A stretch of 64,000 bases of DNA from Io17-Chloro-G2 sp965226915. GTDB lineage: Bacteria; Chloroflexota; Dehalococcoidia; Lucifugimonadales; UBA3495. Made by a program: the position numbers and the translations under genes. The notes under the pieces were generated by a model. It did not search any database. It was given only the letters and a program-made list of their open reading frames with translations, and was not told the DNA's origin. Where the stretch lies: contig CBDDEJ010000006.1 in NCBI GenBank assembly GCA_965226915.1, positions 248,001 through 312,000 of the forward strand. The letters are read 5' to 3'. Within the stretch, counting starts at the first letter, position 1; every line of letters begins with the position of its first letter. Shown piece by piece: positions 44,125 to 53,626 of this stretch.

Positions 44125-46710
44125 TTGATACCCCAGCGTCTCGACATCCAAAACTTCCTTTGCTACCGGGAAGGCGTGCCCACGCTGGATTTTACCGGCA
44201 TTCACCTGGCTTGTCTTTGCGGCGGGAATGGCCACGGGAAATCCGCGCTGCTAGACGCCATCACCTGGTGTCTTTGGGGGAAAGCCCGTGGCAAGACTCA
44301 GGATGAGCTGATCTCCTACGGCGCCACCGAGTGCCGGGTGCAATTGGAATTCACCTCTAGGGATGAGAACTACCGGGTGATCCGCAGCCATTCCAGGGGT
44401 GGAGGCCGCCGCCGCCAGGGCGCCTCGGACCTCCAGATGCAGATTCTAAACGGCGGCGAATCCCAACCCATCACCGGCAACACCATCCGCGAGTCTCAGG
44501 CAAAGATAGAACAGACCGTGGGCATGGACTACGACACCTTCATCAACACCGCTTTTTTGTTGCAGGGCAGGGCTGACGAATTCACCAACAAACCGCCTCG
44601 GGAACGGCAGGCGGTGCTGGCCAAGATCCTAAGTCTGGAGACCTACGACCAGTTGCAGGAACGCGCCCGAGGGAAATACGGCGAGGCGGCTGCCTCAACG
44701 GCGGAACTGGGCGGCCGGCTGGGGGAGATGCGCCGCCAGATCGAAGATATTGGCGACCCCGCCGAGGAACTGAAAGGCATCGACCTGCATCTGGCGGCGT
44801 TGGACGGCCGTTTGGACGGGAAACGCCGGGAAACCGTGGACCTCCGAGACCAGGTGAACCGGCTGGCCGTCCGCCGCGAGCAGCTTCCGGTGATGGAAGA
44901 ACGGATGAAAAACATTCGTCAGGACATCGTCCAGTTGCAGGAGGCTCAAGGTTCTTCCCAAAGGCGCATCGGCCAGTTCCAGGACGTGATCCAACAGGGT
45001 GAATCCATCCGCGAGGGAGCCGCCCGCCTTGCCCAGGCCCGCAGCCAGCTTGATTCCTTGGAAAAAGCCCGGCAAAGTCACGACCTTTTAACCCAAAAGA
45101 GAGACCCTTTAGCCGCGGCCATCCAGGTATCCCGTGCCCGGCTGGAAACCCAGATCGAAGGTCTGCGGGTACGTGTTGAAAGCGAACTTCCCGCCAAAGC
45201 GCACGCCGAACCTGGGTTGGCCGCCGATCTGGTGGAAGCCCAAAAAGTGGAGAATGAATCGCAAAGGCAATCCCTAGAGATAGTTAGCCTCCGAGAGCAG
45301 GCCCAGTCCCTGGCAACCCAGATCGGCGAATCCCAAAGCACTGCCCTTAGGTATGAGGCCGAGGGCAAGGAGCTGAACCTAAAACTGGAGATCCTGCGGC
45401 GGCAGGACCAGGAGGACGCCGTTTGTCCCCTATGCCAAACCCCGTTGGACCAGGATAGCTGCGCCCGTATGGAAGATACCTTCCAATCCCAGGTGGAAGA
45501 CAAGCGAAACCTTTTCCGGAAAAACCGGGCCCATCTGACGGCTCTGGAAACCCGCCGGGAAGAGTTTGAACGGGAGCTTCCTTTGAGAGAGAAGGCGGTG
45601 GCCGACGCCCAGCGAAAATCGGCTCTCAAGATCCAGGAATTGCACGGCAAGATTCTAGAATCCAGGCAAGCCCAGCAGGAGTTAGGCGACGCGACAGTCC
45701 AGTTGGATTCCGCCCGGAAGCTATTGGAATCATCGGAATATGCCGCCGATGAACAGGCCCAACTAGACGGGCTGGACCGGGAACTAAAAACGCTAAATTA
45801 CGACGGCCAAGCCCGCCAGATAGCCTACCAGCAGACGCGGGACCTGCAACCCTTTGAAGAGCAGGAAAGACAGTTGGCCCAGGCGCTGGAGTCTCTTCCC
45901 CAAGAGGAGCAAACACTTTCCTCTTCGGGCGAAATGCTGGCGCGGCGCACCGGGGAACTGAAGCGGCAAACCCTGGAGCATCAGGCCGAAACCGAGGCGA
46001 TGGCCCAATTGCCCCAATTGGAAACCAAGCTAGGAGAGTTGAGCCAGGAAGTTCGCTCACTAGAAGACCAACGTGAAGCGGCGGTGGCCAGACAAGGGTA
46101 TCTCAAGGGCCAATCGTTGCGCCGAGATGAACTAGGCGAGGAAGAAACACAGGGGGCTCAGCGGCTAAAAGCCCTGGAAGAGGACCAGGGCGTCTACCAG
46201 GAATTGACCAACGCCTTCGGCCGCAGAGGCGTTCAGGCCATGCTCATCGAGACGGTGATCCCCCTGCTCGAAGAGGAGACAAACGTGTTGCTGGCCCGCA
46301 TGACCGACAACCGCATGCACGTCAAGCTGGAGACCCAGAGGGAGCGGAGCACCGGCCAGGGTGAGCCCATTGAAACATTGGAGATCAACGTCAGCGACGA
46401 GTTGGGCCCCCGCAGCTATGAGATGTACAGCGGCGGCGAGGCGTTCCGGGTAAACCTGGCCATGCGCATCGCCCTGTCCAAGGTGCTGGCCCAAAGAATC
46501 GGCGCTCCCCTGCCAACCCTGTTCATCGACGAGGGGTTCGGCACTCAAGACGCCGCCGGCCGGGAGCGCATCTTGGATGTCATTGGCGCCATAGAAGACG
46601 ACTTCGAAAAGATCATCGTCATCACCCACCTGGACGACATGAAGGACGTGTTCCCGGTGCGAATAGAGGTCCAGAAGGACGGCGACGGTTCCACCTTCTG
46701 GATCAGTTAG
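44125..46710 (+). CDS. sbcC: SbcC/Rad50-type DNA repair ATPase
   Basis: The 861-residue SMC-like protein has an N-terminal ABC half (LDIQNFLCYREG, Walker A GGNGHGKSALLDAITWCLWG, Q-loop AFLLQGRADEFTNKPP), long coiled coils (about residues 180-700) broken by the zinc hook CPLC at about residue 434, and the C-terminal half (YSGGEAFRVNLAMRIALSK, Walker B PTLFIDEGFGTQD). With an Mre11/SbcD nuclease it processes DNA ends and hairpins. The start is TTG 44,125 directly before the first conserved strand. A candidate SbcD-like partner lies at 62,985, not adjacent as usual. Confidence 0.93.
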   Translation: MIPQRLDIQNFLCYREGVPTLDFTGIHLACLCGGNGHGKSALLDAITWCLWGKARGKTQDELISYGATECRVQLEFTSRDENYRVIRSHSRGGGRRRQGASDLQMQILNGGESQPITGNTIRESQAKIEQTVGMDYDTFINTAFLLQGRADEFTNKPPRERQAVLAKILSLETYDQLQERARGKYGEAAASTAELGGRLGEMRRQIEDIGDPAEELKGIDLHLAALDGRLDGKRRETVDLRDQVNRLAVRREQLPVMEERMKNIRQDIVQLQEAQGSSQRRIGQFQDVIQQGESIREGAARLAQARSQLDSLEKARQSHDLLTQKRDPLAAAIQVSRARLETQIEGLRVRVESELPAKAHAEPGLAADLVEAQKVENESQRQSLEIVSLREQAQSLATQIGESQSTALRYEAEGKELNLKLEILRRQDQEDAVCPLCQTPLDQDSCARMEDTFQSQVEDKRNLFRKNRAHLTALETRREEFERELPLREKAVADAQRKSALKIQELHGKILESRQAQQELGDATVQLDSARKLLESSEYAADEQAQLDGLDRELKTLNYDGQARQIAYQQTRDLQPFEEQERQLAQALESLPQEEQTLSSSGEMLARRTGELKRQTLEHQAETEAMAQLPQLETKLGELSQEVRSLEDQREAAVARQGYLKGQSLRRDELGEEETQGAQRLKALEEDQGVYQELTNAFGRRGVQAMLIETVIPLLEEETNVLLARMTDNRMHVKLETQRERSTGQGEPIETLEINVSDELGPRSYEMYSGGEAFRVNLAMRIALSKVLAQRIGAPLPTLFIDEGFGTQDAAGRERILDVIGAIEDDFEKIIVITHLDDMKDVFPVRIEVQKDGDGSTFWIS

Positions 46711-46822
46711 CGTGGCTTTTTATAGCGATAAACGTCATGCTGAGCCCGGCGCGGCGGCGAAGTATCTGGTGGGGGGTGTTCCCGCCACAACTCCAACGGC
46801 GGCCCAATCGAGAGAGAGCCAC

Positions 46823-47299
46823 GTGACGAATCAGGAAATTTCAAAAATCACCGTTAGGCGGGCCATCGGCTCGGACCTAGAAACCATCGCCGGTTTCAAT
46901 GCGGCTATGGCCCAAGAGACAGAAGGCAAAACCCTGGACCTGGAACGCCTAAAGTTGGGCGTGGCGGCTGTGCTTGGGGACGACAAGCTGGGTTTTTATC
47001 TGTTGGCGGAAATCCGGGAACAGGTGGTTGGGCAGCTGATGATCACCACAGAGTGGAGCGATTGGCGGAACGCCTACTTTTGGTGGATCCAGAGCGTTTA
47101 TGTCGCTTCCGGTTTTCGGCGTCAAGGCGTCTACCGCGCCCTGGACAATCACGTAAGAGCCGAAGCAGGTAATCTACCAAATGTATGCGGTCTGCGGCTC
47201 TACGTGGACCGGGACAACCACATAGCCCAAGCGGTGTACGCCGGGCTGAACATGCAACATTCCAATTACGACATGTACGAGATCGACTTTATTCTTTAG
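46823..47299 (+). CDS. GNAT family N-acetyltransferase
   Basis: The 158-residue protein has the GNAT fold: KITVRRAIGSDLETIAGFNA, FYLLAEIREQVVGQLMITTE, a WWIQSVYVASGFRRQGVYRA L block with the acetyl-CoA phosphate loop (R-x-x-G-V/A), and the distal GLRLYVDRDNHIAQAVYAGL. The start GTG 46,823 follows AGAGAGAG; the frame is open to 46,712 but that part is not conserved. The substrate is unknown. It lies 112 bp after sbcC. Confidence 0.85.
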   Translation: MTNQEISKITVRRAIGSDLETIAGFNAAMAQETEGKTLDLERLKLGVAAVLGDDKLGFYLLAEIREQVVGQLMITTEWSDWRNAYFWWIQSVYVASGFRRQGVYRALDNHVRAEAGNLPNVCGLRLYVDRDNHIAQAVYAGLNMQHSNYDMYEIDFIL

Positions 47300-47362
47300 G
47301 CGTATTCAGCGGAAGCGAGTCAGTTTTGTAATTGGCCGAGATGTTTCTGGGCAGTGGCGGAA

Positions 47363-47454
47363 ATCCCCCCAACCCTCTTTACAAAGGAGGGCAAACTTGC
47401 CCGCTTTCGCAACGGGAGGGCCAAATATCCCCCTTTGCAAACGGGGATTTAAGC
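47363..47454. repeat. REP-like region of purine/pyrimidine-rich inverted repeats
   Basis: AATCCCCCCAACCC and TTTACAAAGGAGGGCAAA are followed by CCCGCTTTCGCAACGGGAGG and CCCCCTTTGCAAACGGGGAT. The pattern of CCC(n)TTTxCAAAxGGGG palindromes is common in intergenic REP-like repeats of environmental bacteria. Non-coding. Confidence 0.45.
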
Positions 47455-47531
47455 AGCCTGTCTATGAACCCGTCAACAGCAGGACAAACCCTTAGAGAAC
47501 CCGATACTGCCGAAACTTAGGAGGTAAAACC

Positions 47532-47951
47532 ATGCTGCCGGAAAACATAAAAGCTTTCGTCGCAGAGACCAATCGCGGAGTTCTGACCACCTTCCGCCGC
47601 GACGGGGCCGCCCAAATGAGCATCATCACCTGCGGGCCCTACCGCGATGGAGTGGCCTTCACCACCACCGCCAAACGGGCCAAGCTGCTGAATCTGCAAC
47701 GGGACTCCCGCTGTTCTCTACTGATCTCCAACGAGAACTGGTGGGGATTCGTGGTGCTGGAAGGCCGGGCCCATATCATTTCCGCCGCCAACACCGGCGC
47801 CGATGAATACCGCGACGCCCTGCGGGATGTCTACCGCACCGCCGCCCGTGAGGAGCACTCCAACTGGGAGGAGTACGATCAAGCTATGCGCGACGACAAA
47901 CGCTCGGCTATCATCGTCATTGCCGAGCGGATCTATGGGACTGGGGCATAG
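47532..47951 (+). CDS. PPOX-class (F420/FMN) oxidoreductase
   Basis: The 139-residue split-barrel protein starts MLPENIKAFVAETNRGVLTT, then FRRDGAAQMSIITCGPY, AFTTTAKRAKLLNLQRDSRC and GFVVLEGRAHIISA, characteristic of small pyridoxamine-phosphate-oxidase-like proteins. Actinobacterial and Chloroflexota members use F420H2 or FMN. A GGAGG lies 7-11 nt before the ATG. The substrate is unknown. mutM converges on it from the right, with 10 bp between the stops. Confidence 0.85.
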   Translation: MLPENIKAFVAETNRGVLTTFRRDGAAQMSIITCGPYRDGVAFTTTAKRAKLLNLQRDSRCSLLISNENWWGFVVLEGRAHIISAANTGADEYRDALRDVYRTAAREEHSNWEEYDQAMRDDKRSAIIVIAERIYGTGA

Positions 47952-47961
47952 CGCTGACTTT

Positions 47962-48783
47962 TCACCGCTGACACCGGCGGCAAAAGTAGGTTCCCCGAGC
48001 CCTGATCCTTGTTCCCGAGATGGGGCCGCTGCAACTAGGGCATGGGGCGCCGTCTTTGCGGGGGATTGACCAGGTGTGCATGCCCATGGGCGGGTCGGGC
48101 CATTGTTCATCTCTCGCCTCATCGTATGCCGCCAGCGCCGTGTTAAATGCGGTTTTGATCGTACCGGTCAGATTGCTTACCTCTCGTTTGGAAAGTTTAT
48201 CGGCGGGCCTTGAGGGACGTATCCTCGCCAGATACAAAGCCTCGTCTGCGTATAGGTTGCCCATGCCCGCCACAATCGATTGTTCCAACAGCAAGGCTTT
48301 AACCGGTGCGTTTCTGCCCGTTAACGCCTTGGTCAACGTTTCGGGTGTGAAATCCTCACCCAGCGGGTCGGTCCCCAAGGTCGGCAGCACGTCTTGAGGG
48401 TCGTCCACTAGCCACATCTTGGCGAACTTACGCCCGTCGATGAACCGCAGCTCCCGGTTTCCGTCTAGGCCGAATGTGTGGCGGACCATGGCGTGGGCCG
48501 GTTGTGATGCAGGCTCAATGCACAGTCCGCCGGTCATGCCAAGGTGCAGGATTAGAGTAGGTGCACGGCATGCCGTGCACCCGCTTAATGGCAAGAGAAG
48601 GTATTTCCCCAGGCGGTTAACCTCTTGGACCTTGGTCCCCATCAGATCCAGCACGAAATCTTCCAGTGCAGGCGCCTTGAGGGCCTTTGGCCAGCCCACG
48701 TCAGCCCGGGTAAAGGTGCTGCCGGGCAGACCCGCTTTGATGAGATAACGGCGGGTGTTTTCGACTTCTGGGAGTTCGGGCAT
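47962..48783 (-). CDS. mutM: Formamidopyrimidine-DNA glycosylase
   Basis: The 273-residue enzyme excises oxidised purines such as 8-oxoguanine. It starts with the catalytic PELPEVENTRR, includes HLGMTGGL, IVAGMGNLYADEALYLARIR P and ends with a zinc finger CPSC...GTYFCRRCQR. An oddity is the loop before LILHLGMTG: 20 bp of a dispersed palindrome (48,561-48,580) are translated here as part of GCTACRAPT, in a place where homologues have only a short polar turn. The frame is kept, so the enzyme may be functional. Confidence 0.94.
   Translation of the reverse strand: MPELPEVENTRRYLIKAGLPGSTFTRADVGWPKALKAPALEDFVLDLMGTKVQEVNRLGKYLLLPLSGCTACRAPTLILHLGMTGGLCIEPASQPAHAMVRHTFGLDGNRELRFIDGRKFAKMWLVDDPQDVLPTLGTDPLGEDFTPETLTKALTGRNAPVKALLLEQSIVAGMGNLYADEALYLARIRPSRPADKLSKREVSNLTGTIKTAFNTALAAYDEARDEQWPDPPMGMHTWSIPRKDGAPCPSCSGPISGTRIRARGTYFCRRCQR
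48561..48580. repeat. Perfect 20-bp palindrome inside mutM
   Basis: GTGCACGGCATGCCGTGCAC. Core shared with copies at 48,801, 57,307 and 58,058; here it is inside coding DNA. Confidence 0.85.
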
Positions 48784-48800
48784 AGTCTGTTTCGCATGGG

Positions 48801-48827
48801 GTAGGGCACGGCATGCCGTGCACCTAC
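48801..48827. repeat. Dispersed palindrome, intergenic copy between ileS and mutM
   Basis: The pattern is GTAGGG, CACGGCATGCCGTG, CACCTAC. Same core as the palindrome in mutM, 220 bp away. Could act as a transcription stop for ileS or be a REP-type element. Confidence 0.75.
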
Positions 48828-48845
48828 GGTAGATTTGGCGGCAGT

Positions 48846-51800
48846 TTAAACGCGCTTTACTCCCAAGGTCACGTCCAGCTTTTCCACCTTCACCGTCTCG
48901 GTTTTGGCGGCGTCGCTAGGAGGCGCTGAGACCAATTCGTCTGATAGTGTCTCCTGGCGGATGTACCCGGCGAACTGGCCGGTAATGACGTTGGCGATCT
49001 CATCGGGCGCCTGGTAGTAGGTGACGATGCGGTCGGTCAGTTCGAACTCAGCATCGCGGCGCAGGTTTTGAATATGGTGAACCACGTCCCGAGCCACTCC
49101 CTCTTCTGCCAGGTCCGGGGTGATCACAGTTTCCACGGCAACCGCATAGGGGCCGTCTTGCACGTCGGCGTAACCGCTTTCTTTCGCGGATTTAGTCACA
49201 TTGATATCCTCGTAGTCCAACTGGACCGGAGAGCCGGTTAGATCCGCTAACGTTATTCGAACCGACCCATCGGCATCGATGGCCGCCACGATTTGTTTGG
49301 GGTCCATAGCCGCCAAAGCATCTACGATCGACTGGGTATTGGCCCCGTGCTTCGGGCCGATGTTGGCCAAGTTTGGGGAAACGGTCCATTCCCAAAAATC
49401 GTTGCCCTCGGCTTCACCCGCCACCGCTATTTCAACACTCTTGACATTTATCTCGTCCACCAGTTGAGTGATCTTGGGTTCGAGACCCAGCCTTTCAACA
49501 TCGCTCCTAAGCAACACCTTCATCGATTTCAGCGGCTGGCGCACGCGCAATCCCACTTTAGACCGGGCGCTGCGGCCCATGCTGGAAATTCGCATGACCA
49601 ATTGGGTGGCATCCTCCAGTTGTTTGTCGACCAACGAAGCGTCGGCTTCTGGGAACAGCGCCAGGTGGACGCTGTCCGGAGCATCTGCATCGACAGATTT
49701 GACCAGGTTTTGGTACAGCTCCTCGGCCACAAAGGGGGCCAACGGCGCCATCAAGCGGGCCACCGTTTCCAAGCACGTGTAGAGGCTGATGTAGGCCGAC
49801 AGTTTGTCACCGTCGTTTTCGCTCTTCCAGAACCGGCGGCGGCTGCGGCGGACGTACCAGTTGGACAGCTGATCGATGAACTCCTGGATGCGCCGTCCGG
49901 CATTGGTTGGGTCGTAGCCGCTCAAATAGCCGTCCACCTGGGTGATCAGCGTGTTCAGTTCCGATAGTATCCAACGGTCCAACTCGTTCTCAGGCTTCCA
50001 ACCGTCGGGTTTGTGTTCCGGGTTGAACTGATCGATTGAAGCGTAATTGGTGAAGAAAGAGAAAACGTTCCACAGGGTAAGCATGACCCGCCGCAAGGTC
50101 TCGTTGACCAGCTTGGACGAGAACCGCCTGGCTTCTCCGGGATGGGAGGCGGTAAAGAGGTACCAGCGCAGAGCGTCGGCTCCGTGCTCGTCCAAAACAC
50201 TCAGGGGCTCCACAACATTGCCCACCCGTTTGCTCATCTTCTGGCCCCGCTCGTCCAGAATCAGACCCAGGCAGATGACGTTCTTGTACGATGGCTCGCC
50301 CTGCAGCAAGGTGGACAGGGCGTGGAGGCTGTAGAACCAACCCCTAGTCTGGTCCACCGCCTCGCAGATGTAATCGGCGGGGAATTTCCCCTCCTTTCTA
50401 AGTTGCGTGACGTCGGCGTTATCCAACACGTGCCACTGGGCGAAGGGCATGGCGCCGGAATCAAACCAAGCGTCCATGACCTCGGGAATGCGCCGCATCT
50501 GCCCGGCGCAACCGCTGCCGGAGCCATTGGAAGAAGGGCACTGGAGCACGATGTCATCAACATAAGGGCGGTGCAGGTCCAGGTTTTCCAAAGACGCTCG
50601 TTGTTCAGGCAATGCCATTGTCTTTAGCTCGGCCACGCTGCCGGCGCATACGGTATGACCGCAATCAGCGCACTGCCAGATGGGAATCGGCGTGCCCCAG
50701 TAACGTTCCCGGGAGATGGCCCAGTCTACATTGTTGCGCAACCACTCTCCGAAGCGGCCTTCTTTGATGTAGTCGGGATACCAGTTGATGTCGCCGTTGC
50801 CGCCAATCAACTTGTCTTTTACGGCTGAGGTGCGGATGTACCAAGAGTTTTTGGCGTAGTAGAGCAGGGGCGTCTCGCAGCGCCAACAGAAAGGATAAGT
50901 GTGCCGGTAAACGGCCCTATGATGCAACAAGCCCCGGGCTTGCAGGTCGGCCATGATGTCCTCGTCGGCATCCTTTACGAACTTGCCGGCGAAGGGGTAT
51001 TCCCCGGTGATGTTGCCCAGCAGATCGACGGGCTGCACGAAGGCGAGACCCTTTTCCCGGCCCAGGGAAAGGTCCTCATCGCCGAAGGCCGGAGCGATAT
51101 GGACAATACCCGTGCCGTCCTCCATGGAAACGAAGTCGGCGGCGACCACTTGAGGCGCAAACTCGGCGGTCTCCTGTAACTCAGAACTCCCAGAATCCGC
51201 CGCCACACCGAACCGGCGCACCTGCGAGCCGTATTTAGCCGGGTCGTACAAAGGCTCGTAGGAGATTCCAACCAGGCTGGAGCCGATCAACGATTCGACG
51301 ATGGAGGAGTCCTGTCGGAGGTTGGTTTCCAACAAGGGAGTGGCTAGGACCAGCCGTTCGGCGTTGCCGTCCTCATCAACTATTTCCACCAGGGAATACT
51401 CGGCGTTGGAATCCACCGCCAGCGCGGTGTTGCCCGGCAACGTCCAGGGGGTGGTGGTCCAGGCAAGCAGGTAAGTGGGGACGGGAAGGCCCGGTTCCAC
51501 TTGCCACGAATCCAACGGCAGCGTGACCCGGAATTTCACGAACACCGATGGGTCGGGCGTGTCTTCATGGTAGCCCAGAGCGACTTCGTGAGAGCTCAGG
51601 CTGGTGACGCAGCGGGGGCAATGGGGGGTGCCTTTCATGCCTTGGTACAACAGGCCCTTGTCCCACAACTCTTTCAGGATCCACCAACCGGTCTCGATGT
51701 AGTCGTTCTGGAGGGTCACGTAGGGGTCTGCCATGTCCACCCAGTAGCCGATGCGGTCGGTCATGACCTCCCATTCTTTGACGTAGCGGAAAACGCTTTC

Positions 51801-52163
51801 GCGGCATTGCTGGTTGAATTTCTCGATGCCGTACTCTTCGATGTCCCGTTTGCTGGTGAGACCCAGCGCCTTCTCCACCTCCAGCTCAACGGGCAGCCCG
51901 TGGGTGTCCCAGCCGCCCTTCCGCAGGCACCGGTAGCCCTTCATGGTTTGGTAGCGGCAAATGACATCCTTGAACACCCGGGCCAGCACGTGATGAATAC
52001 CTGGGCTGCCGTTGGCCGTGGGAGGCCCTTCGAAAAGCATGAACAAAGGGCCATCTTCCCGCTCTGTCTCGGTGCGGTGGAAGATGTCCTTGTCTTTCCA
52101 AAGTTGAAGGACGTTGGCTTCCATCTCAGGGAAGCTGACTCGGCTGGAGACGGGGTTGAACAT
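48846..52163 (-). CDS. ileS: Isoleucyl-tRNA synthetase
   Basis: The 1,105-residue class I synthetase charges tRNA-Ile. The HIGH-type motif is in PPTANGSPGIHHVLARVFKD (about residue 47-66), followed by the THGLPVELEVEK zinc/CP1 region, editing-domain blocks (YLLAWTTTPWTLPGNTALAV and VSMEDGTGIVHIAPAFGDED) and KMSKR in DERGQKMSKRVGN at about residue 640. The GSPGIHHVL form and length are typical of type 2 (eukaryote-like) IleRS, which in known cases is mupirocin-tolerant. No T-box leader was seen upstream. Confidence 0.96.
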   Translation of the reverse strand: MFNPVSSRVSFPEMEANVLQLWKDKDIFHRTETEREDGPLFMLFEGPPTANGSPGIHHVLARVFKDVICRYQTMKGYRCLRKGGWDTHGLPVELEVEKALGLTSKRDIEEYGIEKFNQQCRESVFRYVKEWEVMTDRIGYWVDMADPYVTLQNDYIETGWWILKELWDKGLLYQGMKGTPHCPRCVTSLSSHEVALGYHEDTPDPSVFVKFRVTLPLDSWQVEPGLPVPTYLLAWTTTPWTLPGNTALAVDSNAEYSLVEIVDEDGNAERLVLATPLLETNLRQDSSIVESLIGSSLVGISYEPLYDPAKYGSQVRRFGVAADSGSSELQETAEFAPQVVAADFVSMEDGTGIVHIAPAFGDEDLSLGREKGLAFVQPVDLLGNITGEYPFAGKFVKDADEDIMADLQARGLLHHRAVYRHTYPFCWRCETPLLYYAKNSWYIRTSAVKDKLIGGNGDINWYPDYIKEGRFGEWLRNNVDWAISRERYWGTPIPIWQCADCGHTVCAGSVAELKTMALPEQRASLENLDLHRPYVDDIVLQCPSSNGSGSGCAGQMRRIPEVMDAWFDSGAMPFAQWHVLDNADVTQLRKEGKFPADYICEAVDQTRGWFYSLHALSTLLQGEPSYKNVICLGLILDERGQKMSKRVGNVVEPLSVLDEHGADALRWYLFTASHPGEARRFSSKLVNETLRRVMLTLWNVFSFFTNYASIDQFNPEHKPDGWKPENELDRWILSELNTLITQVDGYLSGYDPTNAGRRIQEFIDQLSNWYVRRSRRRFWKSENDGDKLSAYISLYTCLETVARLMAPLAPFVAEELYQNLVKSVDADAPDSVHLALFPEADASLVDKQLEDATQLVMRISSMGRSARSKVGLRVRQPLKSMKVLLRSDVERLGLEPKITQLVDEINVKSVEIAVAGEAEGNDFWEWTVSPNLANIGPKHGANTQSIVDALAAMDPKQIVAAIDADGSVRITLADLTGSPVQLDYEDINVTKSAKESGYADVQDGPYAVAVETVITPDLAEEGVARDVVHHIQNLRRDAEFELTDRIVTYYQAPDEIANVITGQFAGYIRQETLSDELVSAPPSDAAKTETVKVEKLDVTLGVKRV

Positions 52164-52316
52164 GTAAAGCTTACCTCAGAATCGGTGATTGAATCTTCCA
52201 GGCGGGCGCGACGACCGGTTATGGGCCATTATACCGCAACGAATGTTAACGGCAGATGGGATTAACCCGGCCAACAACGGCCTCTGAAGGCACAGGCCAC
52301 TAGAGGGAACATTGAT

Positions 52317-52673
52317 TTACCCTAGAATCAGCCTGGCTTGCACCAGCCGCTCGCTGGTTTCATCGGCAATCAGGCCGAATGCCTCCAGGGTGTGCCTGCC
52401 CAGGGCCGGACGGCTGCTGGGCTCTCCAAACACGCACACTGTGGTCCGATCCTGCCCTTCCAGCCGTATCCTGATCTCAGCAAGCTGAACCTCTTTCTCG
52501 GCTCCTCCTAGGACTTGAAACAATTGGTTCCACCCAGGAACGATTCCAAGCATGGTCAATACCGTAGCGGGAAAGACGGCGTAGGCGATGTTGTCATCCA
52601 TCCGGGCGATCAATCGCTGGAACCTGGAACTGTCTGGGGGTCCAATTTCTACGGGGAGTTGAAATGGCGGCAT
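52317..52673 (-). CDS. Retropepsin-like fold protein without catalytic DTG
   Basis: The 118-residue sequence follows the same pattern as the protease at 34,672 (PATVLTMLGIVPGWNQLFQV, then AEIRIRLEGQDRTTVCVFGE and PALGRHTLEAFGLIADETSE), but the catalytic LVDTGA segment reads ARMDDNIAYAVFP. The family fold seems kept while the DTG triad is lost, so a non-enzymatic role or early decay is likely. It lies downstream of thiD on the same strand. Confidence 0.55.
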   Translation of the reverse strand: MPPFQLPVEIGPPDSSRFQRLIARMDDNIAYAVFPATVLTMLGIVPGWNQLFQVLGGAEKEVQLAEIRIRLEGQDRTTVCVFGEPSSRPALGRHTLEAFGLIADETSERLVQARLILG

Positions 52674-52831
52674 GATTTTTTCAGTCCTCTAGCAAGTTCT
52701 ATTCCTTCTAAACGGCGCAACCCCTAAATCCCCTCTCCCCATATGGGGAGAGGGGCCTAACCTCCGCCCATACTGGGAAAGGCCAGGATTGGGGCATGAT
52801 TCCTTGCTTTGAGACTATCTGGACTGTGGGG

Positions 52832-53626
52832 CTAAGCCCACAGTTTGTAAAAGTGATTCAGGGGTCCATGGCCTTGACCCAAAGGGAATGAATGGCGGAT
52901 GGCTTCGGTCACGTATTCCTTGGCCTGCCCCACCGCGTCGATTACATCCAGGTCTTGAGCCAGCCCAGCCGCCACGGCAGATGCAAAGGTACAGCCGGTG
53001 CCGTGGGTATTGGCCGTGTTGATCCTGGGCGAAGTGAACTCTTGAAACCTGGAGCCATCGTAGAAAAGGTCGGTGGCCGGACCTTCCAAGTGGCCGCCCT
53101 TCACCACCACCCCACGGGCGCCCATATCAACGATGATTCGGGCTGCCTGCCGGACATTTTCCGGCGTGGTTATCTCCAAACCGGTAAGGGTTTCCGCCTC
53201 AGGAATGTTGGGTGTCACAACGGCAGCCAGCGGAATCAGCATTGTTTTCAGCGAATCGACAGCGTCATCCCGCAGAAGCGAATCGCCGCTCTTCGCCACC
53301 ATCACCGGGTCAACCACCAACCGTTGGACCTGGTGCCGCTCGATAGCCCCGGCCACGCATTCAATGATGGCGCTGGATGACAACATGCCCGTTTTTACCG
53401 CGTCGGCCCCAATATCGCCCAACACCGCGTCTATCTGGGCCGAGATGATCTCCGTGGGAATCTCGTGGACGCCCATCACTCCCAATGTGTTTTGGGCCGT
53501 GATTGCGGTCACAGTTGAAGCACCGTAAACACCCAGTGCGGCGAATGTTTTCAGGTCGGCCTGGATGCCGGCGCCGCCGCCTGAGTCGGACCCGGCGATG
53601 GTCATTGCCTTGGGAATGTAGATCAT
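52832..53626 (-). CDS. thiD: Hydroxymethylpyrimidine (phosphate) kinase
   Basis: Phosphorylates HMP and HMP-P for thiamine synthesis. The ribokinase-fold protein shows AMTIAGSDSGGGAGIQADLK, VYGASTVTAITAQNT, LVVDPVMVAKSGDSLL and the anion-hole NTHGTGCTFASAVAAGLA. The start ATG 53,626 overlaps the tenA stop by four bases (ATGA), giving 264 residues, the normal size; a longer frame to 53,662 lies inside tenA. It is translated after tenA as part of a salvage operon. Confidence 0.94.
   Translation of the reverse strand: MIYIPKAMTIAGSDSGGGAGIQADLKTFAALGVYGASTVTAITAQNTLGVMGVHEIPTEIISAQIDAVLGDIGADAVKTGMLSSSAIIECVAGAIERHQVQRLVVDPVMVAKSGDSLLRDDAVDSLKTMLIPLAAVVTPNIPEAETLTGLEITTPENVRQAARIIVDMGARGVVVKGGHLEGPATDLFYDGSRFQEFTSPRINTANTHGTGCTFASAVAAGLAQDLDVIDAVGQAKEYVTEAIRHSFPLGQGHGPLNHFYKLWA

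Noticed and set aside
51501..52265. 254-codon frame opposite the ileS start
   Set aside because: Shadow frame of ileS; composition is that of a reverse-complement reading.
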